Assembly: GCF_008831285.2 (NCBI RefSeq)
Contig: NC_045149.1
Coordinates: 8,460,417-8,524,416, forward strand
Length of the DNA stretch: 64,000 nucleotides
DNA from: Nymphaea colorata
Taxonomy: Eukaryota > Streptophyta > Magnoliopsida > Nymphaeales > Nymphaeaceae
Reading direction: 5' to 3'
Under the pieces are notes generated by a model, which was not told the DNA's origin, made no database searches, and was given only the letters and a program-made list of their open reading frames with translations. Position numbers and translations under genes: made by a program. Of the stretch, positions 50,216-61,885 are shown one piece after another; the stretch's first letter is position 1; each line of letters starts with the position of its first letter.

Positions 50216-50640
50216 CATATTCAATATTTGAGCATGAAAGTAAATATGCATATTGATAGTAAGATTCACTACTAGCATATGCTTGTTATATACAAGGGGG
50301 ATGGCGTACAGAACTTGGTCTCATTTTGAGACAAAAGATCCAAGAGAAAGAGAAAAAGAAAGTAAAGGTACAAAAGAGAGGAAGGACCGGGTATGCCAAA
50401 GAAAGATAGCCTTGACTTTCTTCTGCACTTTCAAGAAAAGGTATTATGAAACCTTTGATCATTTTTCTAAGTAAATTTGTCTGGAAATTGAACACGCAAA
50501 CAACAACGGCAATTCTTCTTCTTCGTCTTCTTGCACATTCCACTGAAGTTCTTCGTCTAATAATGTGTCAAACAGATGCATAACCACATAAACTAACTTT
50601 TCCGTTTATGCATATAATACAACTTCCAATTCTTACATGA

Positions 50641-53241
50641 TCATTTCCAATTCTTCTGCTTCTGCAAATCCTTTTGACAGACAAAGAGGCCATGGAAGCC
50701 GTAAGGCACCCTCTGAGGGAGTCTTACAGATGCCACGATGTCAAGAGTGGGGGACTTAGCATCCATCACCACGAAGCTTGATTCCCCGCTGCCCTCGTTG
50801 TGTGTGTAAGTTAACACATAACCATCGTCTTCATGGCCACCTTCCTCCTTCGCCACAAAAAATGGCTCCCCAGCAAAGCATCTCTCCCCAAAACTCCTGT
50901 CCACCACAAGTGTTAGTTGCAGTAGCAGAATGCCTGTTACTTCGCTTAGAAAATCAGCTCCTAGCAGGATTTTCTCTTGCACCACCAATTTTGTTTTTAG
51001 GACCCATAAGATTGACTGCGACTGGTCGTTGCTACAAATTACATTGTGTGGATATATCCAAGTGACAGGATAGTATCAACAACTGGGGAGATATTCTGTA
51101 AAATGGCAGTACTCATCAAATTTATAAGAAAGGCTTTTTATTAGAAAATTCTTTTCCTGGCGAGACTACTTGTGCTGTATATAACAAACTTTAGAAGTAC
51201 TTGAGCATGATTGTCCTTGTTAAAAGTTAAGTGTGGTTAAATGGTATCTATCTTACAAAATCTTCTACACTTCAAATTCCCTTTCTATAGATAATGAATT
51301 CATAAATTTAAAATACAAGACCAAACTAAATCGGAACTAATCAACTTAATTCTGTGCTTTTTTTTATCGTTACGAACATCATATCTACATTTTGATTAAA
51401 AGAAAAATTTTGCAATGAAAAGGACACTTACCAGGCTTCAATCCATGATGGTCTGGTTAACGATTCGTCTACTTGCTAGTCACTTGCATTTAACTTCACG
51501 AAGTACATATATTTTATGTTCAAAATAAAATAACGAACAAACACAAATTCAACAAGACAACTCACAAACTCAGAATATCCATGTCTATGTTGTCATGTCT
51601 TCCTAAATTTTACAAGTATGTGCTGTGATTTGAATCTAAGGATGTACATTTTGAGTTATAATTTTTTAAGAAAGAAGAAAAGGACTAGACGTTTTACCTG
51701 GTCGCTACCACGCAATCTTCCCCACTTGCTCGATCGAAGTCCAGTTTCACGATGCCGGAGACCTTGATCATCGGATCTAGGATCGCCATGAACGCGTAGC
51801 GGCTTTTCCTCCCTAGGAACTTAGGGTTGATGACCCCCCACTCCAGATTCCTCCTAGAGAGTGCTCTCCTCCCCACCACCTTCCCTTCCCGCAGGTTGAT
51901 CCTCACCATCTCCAAGCAGCAATGAAGGAGATCCATCCTCTCCAGCATGTGCTCCACCGGCACAACGTTCGCCGCCACCAGCACCACCTCCTCCCCTCCC
52001 TTCTCATCCCACGCGTTCACTGAGTGCACGAAGTTGAATCCAGGCACCTCAATCCACTTCATCTCCGACTCATCGGTGGCGTAGCGTGGGATTATCCCCA
52101 CGCGTGGGACTTTCCGGGCCTCGCATCCCATCGGCGGCCCCATTCCTGTGAACATTGCCAGTGGTTTCATGACTATCTGTATGTCGGGAAAGATGGCGTA
52201 CCGCTCTGTGATGGCCAAGTCGTGCACGAAGGAAGGTTGCCGGAATGAGAAAATGGGGATGTCCGGTTGCTTCGTGCCATCGCCCCCTATTCTGAAGTAG
52301 TTGAGAAACGGAGGGATGGGGCCGTACCGAAAGGCGAAGACCTCGCCTGTGACAGGGTCCACCTTTGGGTGAGCGGTGATACCCATCCTGAGCTCCCCGC
52401 CGAAATCCCACCGGCCAACTGTCTCGACATCGCCGTCAGGCGTGAGATGCATGGCGTAGGGGAGATCCAACTCCCATAATGCCATGATCGTGTTGTTCAT
52501 GAATGCAAGGGCTGTGTTGGCGAGCCCCACGCCATTTATGAGGTTGATCTGGCCAGTAAGCACCCTCACCATGAACACGGCGACCCTCATGAACCTGGCG
52601 AAGCCGGCCAATGCGAAGAAGTTGGGGTAGATAGGCAACCCTGCCTCCTCCTCCTTGGTGAACTTGTATGTGCGTATGAAGCGGCTGCAGAATGTGGCCT
52701 GCCCGCCGGAGACCTGTATGGCATGCAACATCCCATCCCCATCGAACAGATGGTAGGCGGACTTGGGGATGAACTGCGGGTTGGGCCCATTTCTGATGTA
52801 GGCGCCCTCAAGGCAGCTAGGGAACCGACCTTCGACAGTGCATTTAGTCGGAGGCAGCTCGCCGATGGGGGCGTAATTGCCGGCCAAAACATCCTTGGGG
52901 TTGACGGACGACCGCAAGGGATTTCGATCGACGAAGTTGCTTATCAAATCGTCTAGAGCATTGCAGATCGTTACATGAAGAGAAAACAGATTGTAAGGTT
53001 GCCTAAGAGGGCGAGCAGCTTTTGTTATGATTGGCTCTGTGGAAGGAGGAGGGGGAGATGGAGTTGCTCTTGTTAACACTGTGGTAGCGGTAGTAGTTGT
53101 CGGGGAGTGAGTTGTGAATTGAGTTTGATCATGTGCCCTTTCTAATCTGATGTTGGTGATGGTGGGGAAGGTGACGCCGAAGGGAGTGGCTCGGTTCAGT
53201 CGGGGAAATGAAGCTTGGAAAGAAGAGGAGATGGCGTCCAT
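50641..53241 (-). CDS. CCD4: Carotenoid cleavage dioxygenase 4, complete gene
   Basis: Exon 1 is 53241-51698 (1544 nt) and exon 2 is 50896-50641 (256 nt including TAA/TGA-type stop), giving exactly 600 codons, 599 residues, the usual CCD4 length. Splice sites are CCAG|GTAAAA and GGACAG|GAGTTT; the join restores the expected R-S-F-G-E-R sequence. The protein should be a plastid (plastoglobule) non-heme iron dioxygenase that cleaves carotenoids, for CCD4s mostly at the 9,10 or 9',10' bonds, releasing ionones and apocarotenals. All four Fe(II)-binding histidines are present: H291, H340, H406 and H583. Residues 1-110 are Ser/Thr/Pro-rich and fit a transit peptide; the seven-bladed propeller domain follows. 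The start context ATCAACAATGG is good. The protein appears functional; substrate preference cannot be read from the sequence. Confidence 0.96.
50897..51697 (-). other. CCD4 intron
   Basis: 801 bp, GT at 51697-51696 and AG at 50898-50897 on the minus strand, AT-rich. It splits an Arg codon after its second base. The pseudogene intron at 41019-41500 is at the same site but only 482 bp. Confidence 0.9.
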
Positions 53242-56200
53242 TGTTGATGGGCAGAGTTGCAGATAGGATCCAACCTCGGGGTGGCATGGAAGAAGGTGTT
53301 AAGGTGGTGGATGTTTTTAAGGGATGAAGCGATACGGAGGAGCAATTGTCGGTCTGCTCGATCCTCCCTTGGTAGACAAAGAGCGAGAGATGGAACCGGA
53401 TTCTTTGAAACACAATACTGTATACGCTCATGATTTTGGTGGTCTTCATAAAAAAATATTTGAACTCGGCTCTTTGCTTTGAAGGGCATTTTTTTTTTTC
53501 ATCATTTGGTTTTGAAGATATCTATTTTCAATAAATAAATCATATCTTTCGTTTTACCATCTTTCTATAAGACCTATCAATGATCTGAAATAAGAAAACC
53601 AGAAAAATTTTCTGTTCACAACTTAAGCAATTCTAAAAGGTCTTCGCTTCAGAGGAACTACCTAGGGGCTGCGGTTTCACTGCTTTCGTGAACGCCGTCG
53701 GTTTAAACAATACATCGATTTGGGGTATTTTATTCATTTCATAAAAAATAGCGACCTTGCGTTTATTTAATATTTTTTACTTTCCATCCTTTGTCTTTAT
53801 GACAAGATGTTTGTTTAATAAATCAAAGGCATGCTAGTCATTTCATAATGCGTGTATTTTGGTAGAAATGAAGTGACCAGAATATCCCTAAAGCAGTAAA
53901 GCCCTTTAAAGAACCAAAATCAAGAAATTAAAGTAAAAAAAAAAAAGTATTTTCAAAAAATTAACTTTTAGAAATGACTTAAATGCTAAGCGGGTTATAC
54001 GCACCTTCAGATAATAACCAGAATACCTCTGGTCATTAAGAAGAGCAATCTTTCAAAATAATGAAAAAATTAAAAACTAAAATATATATATATTTTTTAA
54101 AATTTTCAAAATATCCTACTCACACCTTTTTGTTTTTTGGCGCACATCTGATTTGTGGATAAGGTGGTGCATGCAACTCATTATCCCTCTAATGTGGTAA
54201 CGTGCATAAGCAGTAGCAGAGCTACTTGTTGGTTGGAATATCCTTGTAATGTAGTCACATGCTTAAGCAGTAGCGAAGCTACTTGTTAGTTGGGTGGGCC
54301 ACTGCCCACGCCAGCCCATGAAAAAATTTGTTCCAATGTCTTCATATCATGATCTTGAGACATCAGTTGAAAGGCAAACTTGTGTCACCATTGCAAGGGC
54401 CTTAACCTAAATAAATCCCAACTCTGCGCATAACATAGCGCCTGGCCAACCAGTTGAAAGGCACTGTATATGTAGATAAGATAATAAGAAATGTTGGCTG
54501 ACGGTCATTGTCTGTTTTTCATTATATTTTTTCCCAAGCATGTCGCTTGCATATGTCTCCATCATAATATTTTTCATTGTATTAATTAGTTAATAGTACA
54601 ATCAGCTGTATCTGCCAACCAAACTATATTCTATTAAATAAATGGAGATGTATGATTATGATGTTTTTTTATATAAAAACTCAAAATACTATTGGCATTT
54701 TTTTTAGAAAAGCAAAAAAACTTTCAAATAGATCAAAAATTTATTCTTTCTCAAACCGTGTTATCGAGTCCAAGTAAAAAAGTTGAATCATTGCTACAAT
54801 TAATACTATAAAATAGATGGTTTATAATTAGATAAATATAACCTTAACTGTTTAAAGAAATACATGTTATATGCGAAGTTAAAGGCGTAATTAGTGCCCT
54901 TAGAATTTTGGTCATCTTGTTAGGTGGTAGGATGAAACATTGGTCCTACTCATTCAACATATTTTAATTGATTAGTAGACACAATTAAAACATTTTAAAC
55001 TCATAATTTACATTTGGCAGTGCTTGTGTTCAGGGGCGGAAGGAGCCGTGGAGCCAATCTAAAAGTTTGTTTTAATGATTGGATAAAGCAGTCTTTTGCA
55101 TAATCCAACTATATAGATATGATCTTAATAATGTTTAATGAGAATCATACGCTAAGCTGCTCAACTTTTTAATTTCAACATGTTTTTATAGTAATAGAAA
55201 ATGAACAGTTCTTTGATATCAAATCTTTAGTTCGAGGCAACTTCAATTAAGATAAAAGTGGTGATTGTCGGACTACTTGTCACCGACATTTTTTTGGGCA
55301 TCGATAAAAGTGACATGTTTATTGACGATTTTGAATGAGACATCGATAAAAACTCAACTTCAACCGCATCCTAACAGAAAGCGTAAGTGAAGGCTACTTT
55401 CAACTACGTCTTGTTCTGGGCGTCGTCAAAAATCAATCTTCACTGACATTTAAAGTCGAACATTTGATAAAAATGGCCTTTCATCGACGTTTAGTTTTCC
55501 TACCCATCGGTGAATCTATCTGTTTTTGTAATGTTCCCCTCATGAACGAATGGAGAGGTCGGTGCCTCTTCCTAGCGGGTGACTTCCTCTTTACTTATTT
55601 CTCCTCACATCTAGTTACTAAACGAAGCTCGGCTGGGGGTGTACGTAAGCATCAATCTCTCTATATATCATATTTTTTGGGCGAAAGAAAGTAACAAGTG
55701 AAACTAAATAAACTCATTTTATAAAATGTGAGCTTAACATAGGTTTTCACATTCTTTTCAATCCTATATGGCACTTAATATATAATAAAATTTGACAACC
55801 CTAAATGAGTAAAAAGCCAAAACGATATGTACAATCGAGTCCCTGCGTCATCAAACGACTAAAATCTAAGAAAGAATAGTTAAAAAATATTCGTTAAATT
55901 AGCATTAGCCACAGTTTATAGTGCCACAACTAGTTTTACTAATGATTTATGGCTTTTTTAATGATAAATTTTCGAATTTAAACTACCCGGTATGGCGGTG
56001 TCCGATGCATGGCACCATTGTTTCTCTGCCATATATGTGTATGTATATATACAAAAACGAAAAAACAGCCGGTTATCTCTAAGGCACACTGGCATTTTTT
56101 TAATTTCCTGTCGTTAAAAATCTATTGAAAAAGACAAATGAAGGGTTGCTTCCAACAATTGTTTTATCAAACGGCACGTGGTGCGTGCTCCCTAATGCCC

Positions 56201-58420
56201 TACAAATGTTAATCAAACGGCATATGGTTCCTCTTGTCTTCTTCGAAAATTAAAGGAACATTCAACAACAGCTAGGATGAGAAAACAAAAAGAAATCCGT
56301 CCTTCTTTCTTCCCGTGTTTACCTTTTTCTTTAAAACAACATTTAATTAAGTTCCCCATTCCCCAAGTGGTTGGTGTAACGATTTGGCAGTGAAGGTTAG
56401 CAAGCTGCTTCTTTGTATCTTCTAATTTCTTGATGAAATAAAAGGTGGGGAGCTTACCTCGCAGCAGTGTTGATTCCGAGAGTTAACAGGCAGTAAAAGG
56501 AATGTTATTGATGCATAAGTTGAATCACCGTAGAGGCAGCAGCTCAAAGCAAGTATGGTATAGTATGTGTATGGTATAGTATGAGGAATAAGAGTTGGGT
56601 AGAAGGTTCAGATTTTAACCCGATAGTGGGTCTCCCCTACCCACCTACAAATAACAATTTACTGAAAAAAAAACATTCAATTTAATATTGCCTATAAATA
56701 AAACAATTTCCAGCCCTTTGTTTCCCTCTTTACCCTCTCTTGTATGGGATGGCATCATGGCATAAGAGTCACTGCTGCGGCTGCAAGGACCTGACACTCA
56801 AGTGTCATCCACGACAAGAGCACTTCACTTGACCGATCATGGGCACACCATTTTGCTGGACTTTTATTCATCATGTAATTTTTAATAAGCTGGTGTGTAG
56901 GCCTGCCCCCGCCACAACAACGAGCTTGTCTCGAGCTACGCCACAGCTCATAATGCCGTGGGCCGTTTAAAATAAAAATTATCTTTTAAAATATAAAATA
57001 ATACATCAATATAATTAATGGTAATAATACATATATATTAATAAAAATAACATTAAGCTGAATCGAGTACACTTTTCAGGCCCAAGCTTAAGGCCGAACC
57101 AAGGCTGGGTACCAAGTATCCATCAACTACCTGGCCTGATGCCCAACCTTACTGGTGCAGTGGCCACACAAGTACGTAAGTCTTCCAACCGGCTACACAA
57201 ATACTCGTAACAAAAGCACGTGAACAGTTATAGCTTTGTTTCTTTCCGTTATAAGAAAAGCACGTGAAGAGTTATAGCTTTGTTTCTTTCCATTATGAAA
57301 CAAGTTGGTGAGGGAGGGGGAGATTTTCCGCAAAGATAATGATCTTTAATTGACTCAAAGTGGAGGTAGTAGTTATAACTTAATTATATATGCATCAACT
57401 CAAGAGAATAAATTTATTTAGGAAACCTACCAAGGTGCAAGCTTGAGCTGGTTGGAGCAATGTATTGTCAGAATGTGTCTTCTTTTGGATTTCCATGAAC
57501 ATTATATTCCTAATAGGTCTACAAAGACAGATAGTCAATTTTTACCCGTTTTATACAAAGGATTTGAGGATATGTAAATTGAATTTGGAATGAAAGTCGC
57601 CACACGTGAGAAAAATGTTTAGGAAATCAAGAGGTTGCATTGCACACGAGTGCTAACAAAATTTTCAATTTCTAACAAATTGGAAAAGTTCAGTTCATTC
57701 ACCATCAACAAGGAATTTTCGATCGAATAATTAATTATTAAATAATTATCCTGGAATTATTAATGGTACTTCTCTAAAGGCTAAATCATGTTACCGAGTG
57801 TAGATAAACGTTAAATAAAATCTAGGGATTGAAATGGTCAAGATAGTGATAAAATGTAACGCTACTAATTGTTTCTCTATCAGCAGCGCAATATTTGCGT
57901 TGTTGTTTCTGACATTTTTGACCTCTTCTTCCTTTGCATCCATTACATTGAAATGGATTACAGCTTAATACATGTGCTTTACATTCTGACGTTGTTACAG
58001 CAATGGACAGGTAATATTTAGCTTCTCTTCAATTGAAGAAAAATGGAGAACACATACCGGGTGAACGTCGTCTGTTGTGCACATGCTAAAACCTTCAAAT
58101 CCGAGTGGATTATTCTCGATCTGGAATGGCAGTGAGGAAAAAGAAGCCCTGGACCGATCCTCGAGAGGATCGTCTACCCCGTTTGCCTACATAACAGAGA
58201 ACAATGAGACACTTTAATCCTGTCTACACAAAAAAAATAAATAAATAAAAATAATGATGGAAGAATGTTCTATAACTAAATACGAATGCTCTTCTAAAAT
58301 GAACCAACATAATCATGCTGAAAAACCGGACAAGCTTGCACAGGTGAAAGCCTAGCACCAAAGGTTCATGAAATGTGGCAAAACTGACGTCCCTTCTGTA
58401 CGCTGCTCGGTGCATGCAAC
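53242..58420. other. CCD4 upstream region and noncoding part of unit B
   Basis: The first ~250 bases are the 5' leader and proximal promoter of the intact CCD4; I see no clear TATA box. From about 54380 on the sequence parallels unit A. It contains CACTA-like words (55260-55520), a ~44-bp tandem duplication with GCACGTGAA...AGTTATAGCTTTGTTTC (57213-57300) and a SINE-like head (57440-57500). No gene other than CCD4 recognised. Confidence 0.5.
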
Positions 58421-58479
58421 AAACGTACCCCAAACTCTGAATTCGGTTGAGGCCAAACTAAACTCGAATCCAAACAATA

Positions 58480-58744
58480 TATAGCGCAACGAAAAATTTT
58501 CAATTTTTCTGGCCATTCTCACACTGCATTTTCATTATTCACCACTAGTTCATTAGATCATACAAAACTACTTTCTTTAATGACCGACCCACAACCCACA
58601 TTCCTTTCCACCGCCTCACAAAGGAAAGAATGACAGAGAAATAAAATTGCTCAACTTCACACGGAGTCACCAAAAACACATACACAAATGAGAAAGGAAA
58701 GAGAGAATGGTGATAAGGTAAGAGCTAAAGGGGGAAAGATGACA
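58480..58744 (-). repeat. 3' LTR of a copia element, start at 58744
   Basis: On the minus strand the pol stop is followed by a purine tract (TTGAGGGGGAGCA) and then TGTCATCTTTCCCCC, the expected start of a 3' LTR. The far end is not clear. Unit A lacks it. Confidence 0.5.
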
Positions 58745-60095
58745 TGCTCCCCCTCAAGTCGGTGCGCAGATGCTGATCTGCCCCAACTTGTCAACCATCT
58801 GTATGTGTTGCTTACGATGAATTCGTACGTGTTGCTTACGATGAAGAGGTTTTGTGAACACATCTGCCAATTGGTCTTGACTACTGACATATTATGTAAC
58901 AATTTTTTTTTCTAAAATATTTCACGAACAAAATGACAATCTACGAATATATGTTTGGTCCTCTCATAAAAAATGAGTTGACACTGATGTATATACTGGT
59001 CGTATTGTTACATTTAAGTTCCATAGGTTGGTTTACGACAATACACATATCAATTAAAAGGAACTTAATCCAAATAAACTCACAAGCACATGATGCCATG
59101 GCTCTATGCTCTGACTCTACACTGGATCGAGCAACCACTGATTGTTGTTTACTCCTCCGAGTAATATAAGATTTCTTCCAATGAATGTACAAAAACCTGT
59201 AGTTGACCTTCTAATATTAGGATTGCCGACCAGTCAGCATCAGGGAATTCAATGATGTCAAGTTTGCCATTTCTTTTCATAAGGATACCTTTGCCTGGAT
59301 TACCTTTCAAATATCGTATAATCTTGTAGACTGCTTCCATATGCATTGTTCTAGGCCTATACATGAAGTCAGCGATAACACTGACTGCGTAGGAGATATT
59401 AGGACGAGTGATAGTTAAGCATATAAGCTTTCCTACTAGCATTGAAAGCTGTCAACCTCTTCAACCAACTCTCCATCATCTTATCTTAGTTTACTATTAG
59501 CTTCAAGAGGATTGTCCACACTTTTGGATCCCAACATCCATGTGTCTTTTAAGAGATTCAAAGTATATTTTCTTTGACAAAAAACATACCCTTATATGAG
59601 TGTGCTGCCTCAGTACCCAGAAAATTCCTCAACTTTCTTAGATCCTTGAACCCAAACTTGGCGTGAGACGTATTTTTTTTCCTCTTGAATCAATTATCTG
59701 TCATCTCCTGTCACTATGATATCATCATTGTAGATCAATAATAACACAGTGCCCTCAGTAATACAAGATATGAACAAGGTGTAGTCAGTTGTGCTGCGCT
59801 AAATCCTATTTTACTAAGGATACTACTTAACTTCGAAAATCATGCTCGAAAAGATTGTTTTAAGCTATATATTGATTTTTCAAGGTTGCACACATTTCCA
59901 ATGTCATGAGTGTAACCTGTAGGAAGATTCATGTAAACTTCCTCTTCTAATTCAACACAAAAATCCATATATAACTCATTTTGGCAACTGAAGCAAAGGT
60001 CTCAAAGTTGATTCCTTCTCTCTTTGTAAACCCTTTTGCAATAAGTCTTGCCTTGTACCGTTCGACTAGTGTTAAATTTATTTTGCTCACTGGTG
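58745..60095 (-). pseudogene. Ty1/copia RT and RNase H remains
   Basis: In minus sense from 60095: YKARLIAKGFTKREGINFET (RT start), NLEKSIY and FSKLSSILSKIGFSAAQLTT (RT middle), LVGKLICLTITRPNISYAV and IRYLKGNPGKGILMKRNGK (RT/RNase H link), SKQQSVVARSSVESEHRAMA (RNase H), then DQLADVFTKPLHRKQHI and MVDKLGQISI at the C-terminus. Frames are broken in many places. The 5' half of pol is cut at 60096 by an LTR. Confidence 0.88.
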
Positions 60096-61829
60096 TGTTC
60101 ACACCCCACCCCTTTCTCAAAGGGGGTCAAAATGCGAATTAGCAAAATTCTTTTAAAATTGAGGTTTTGAGGAAAATTTTTAAGAGAAAGGGGATCCGCC
60201 CGTTGATACAAGGTCCAACCGTTCTTGCCGCCTTTAACAGGGGTAATTAGACCAAGAACTAAAGATCATTTGGATCATGTACGAGTTATTGATGCAAGTC
60301 TTATATGTTTATGCATTGAAGTTTTGGATTCAAAATCCAAAATCATTTGTTGGATTAAAAACCCAAAGTTTAGTAGTGATTTTAACTTGTTTTGAAAATG
60401 GATTTCTTTGATTTGAAGATTGGAGGGTTTTTAAATTATTTAAAAACCTTTCTTTTGGTGTCATTTGAAATCCACAATTCTTAGAAATTTTGAAATTGAG
60501 TTCTTTGTTGTGAACTCAATTTGATTCATGAGTTGAAATGATGATCATCCTATGATCAAAATTGATTTTTGAACTCTTCTTTTGCCCAATCGTGTGATTC
60601 GGTCTAAGATATTTAGAAACTTGTGTAGAGCTCATTCTTTTGATGAGACATAGGCCCAAAATGTTATTTTCTAAACATATTTTGGCCAAGCTTGTGAATG
60701 CATTGTTTATGTTTTCTTTGGAAGTTAAGTGAAGTTTACAAATTGTTGTTGCAATATGACTTGGTCACTTTTTGCAACTCAAAGTTGAATCACTTAACTT
60801 CTTGAGAATATGCATGTGGTGCTATTGATTTTGAGTGAAAGTGAATGCATGAAATTAGAAGGAAAACTATATGAAACATACATTTTCTCTCTCTCATAAT
60901 CTCTCAAGATTTATTCATTGCAATCACACGTCCTACAATCTATGCATGAAGATTGATTTTAATTAAAATATAGTACTTTCTCTAAATGTGCTTATTATAT
61001 TGTTATGCACATGAATTAGAGATATAGTCCATAAGCTTGAGTCATGGACGAGAAACTCAAAACAATTAAGAATTAGGCAAATGAGGATGAAATCAAACTT
61101 CAAAATATAGCAGAAACATGGATATCATCCTTTTTCCTCAAAATTGTCATAAAAATCAGATTTTACTCTGATTTAAATGGATAAAAATTAAAATATCGAT
61201 TTTATGAGTTTTCGATTCTTGGAAAATGATAAAATTCAGTTTTACTCCATACGAACTAAGCATCAAGTTGGCAAAAATCATGTGCAACATGTTCTTGCTC
61301 ATGTGATGGAGTTCTAAGAACCTTTCTTTTTCTCCAAAATAAAACAAAATTTCATACTCTTGTCCTAAAAGATCCATTCATTTCTTGGACTACTAAAACA
61401 CTTTTGATCTTGTTCTTTAAGGGATACAAAGATTAGAATTTTTGAAGCGTTCTTGAGACTCAATTACTCAAATGTAAGTCTGAAAATTGGTGAATGAAAT
61501 TAGAAACTTTTAGAGAGCCGATTAGGTAGGGCTGGAACCTTTTTATTGTTCTTCAAAATATAACCACTTTGTGGCTGAAAATTGGCTTCTCAAATATATA
61601 AAATTTGTCATTCTTAAGCTAATTCCCATAAAGCATGGTCTAATTTCAATAACTTGCATACATTTTATGTATGGATTGTTGAAATTAAGTAAAAATGAAA
61701 AGAACATGATTTCATAGCTCTGCACTATGAAAATCAACAAAATGATCACCCTTCTTATAAACCAGTTTGAAAACGTATTCCAACCTGATTTTAAGAGAAA
61801 AAAATGATTTTTAACAAGAGATTGCACTA

Positions 61830-61885
<56 letters not shown>

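Larger units (their letters stand above)
50400..59439. repeat. Segmental duplication, unit B (holds the intact CCD4 gene)
   Basis: Partner of 40470-46636. It keeps the whole CCD4 gene and about 2.3 kb missing from unit A. It also has a copia 3' LTR near 58480-58744 that unit A lacks. The many substitutions and indels between the units suggest an old duplication. Confidence 0.85.

Noticed and set aside
50286-50543. 85-codon minus-strand ORF downstream of CCD4
   Set aside because: It follows the CCD4 stop, contains an Arg run from a CTT repeat and matches nothing; likely 3' flanking sequence.
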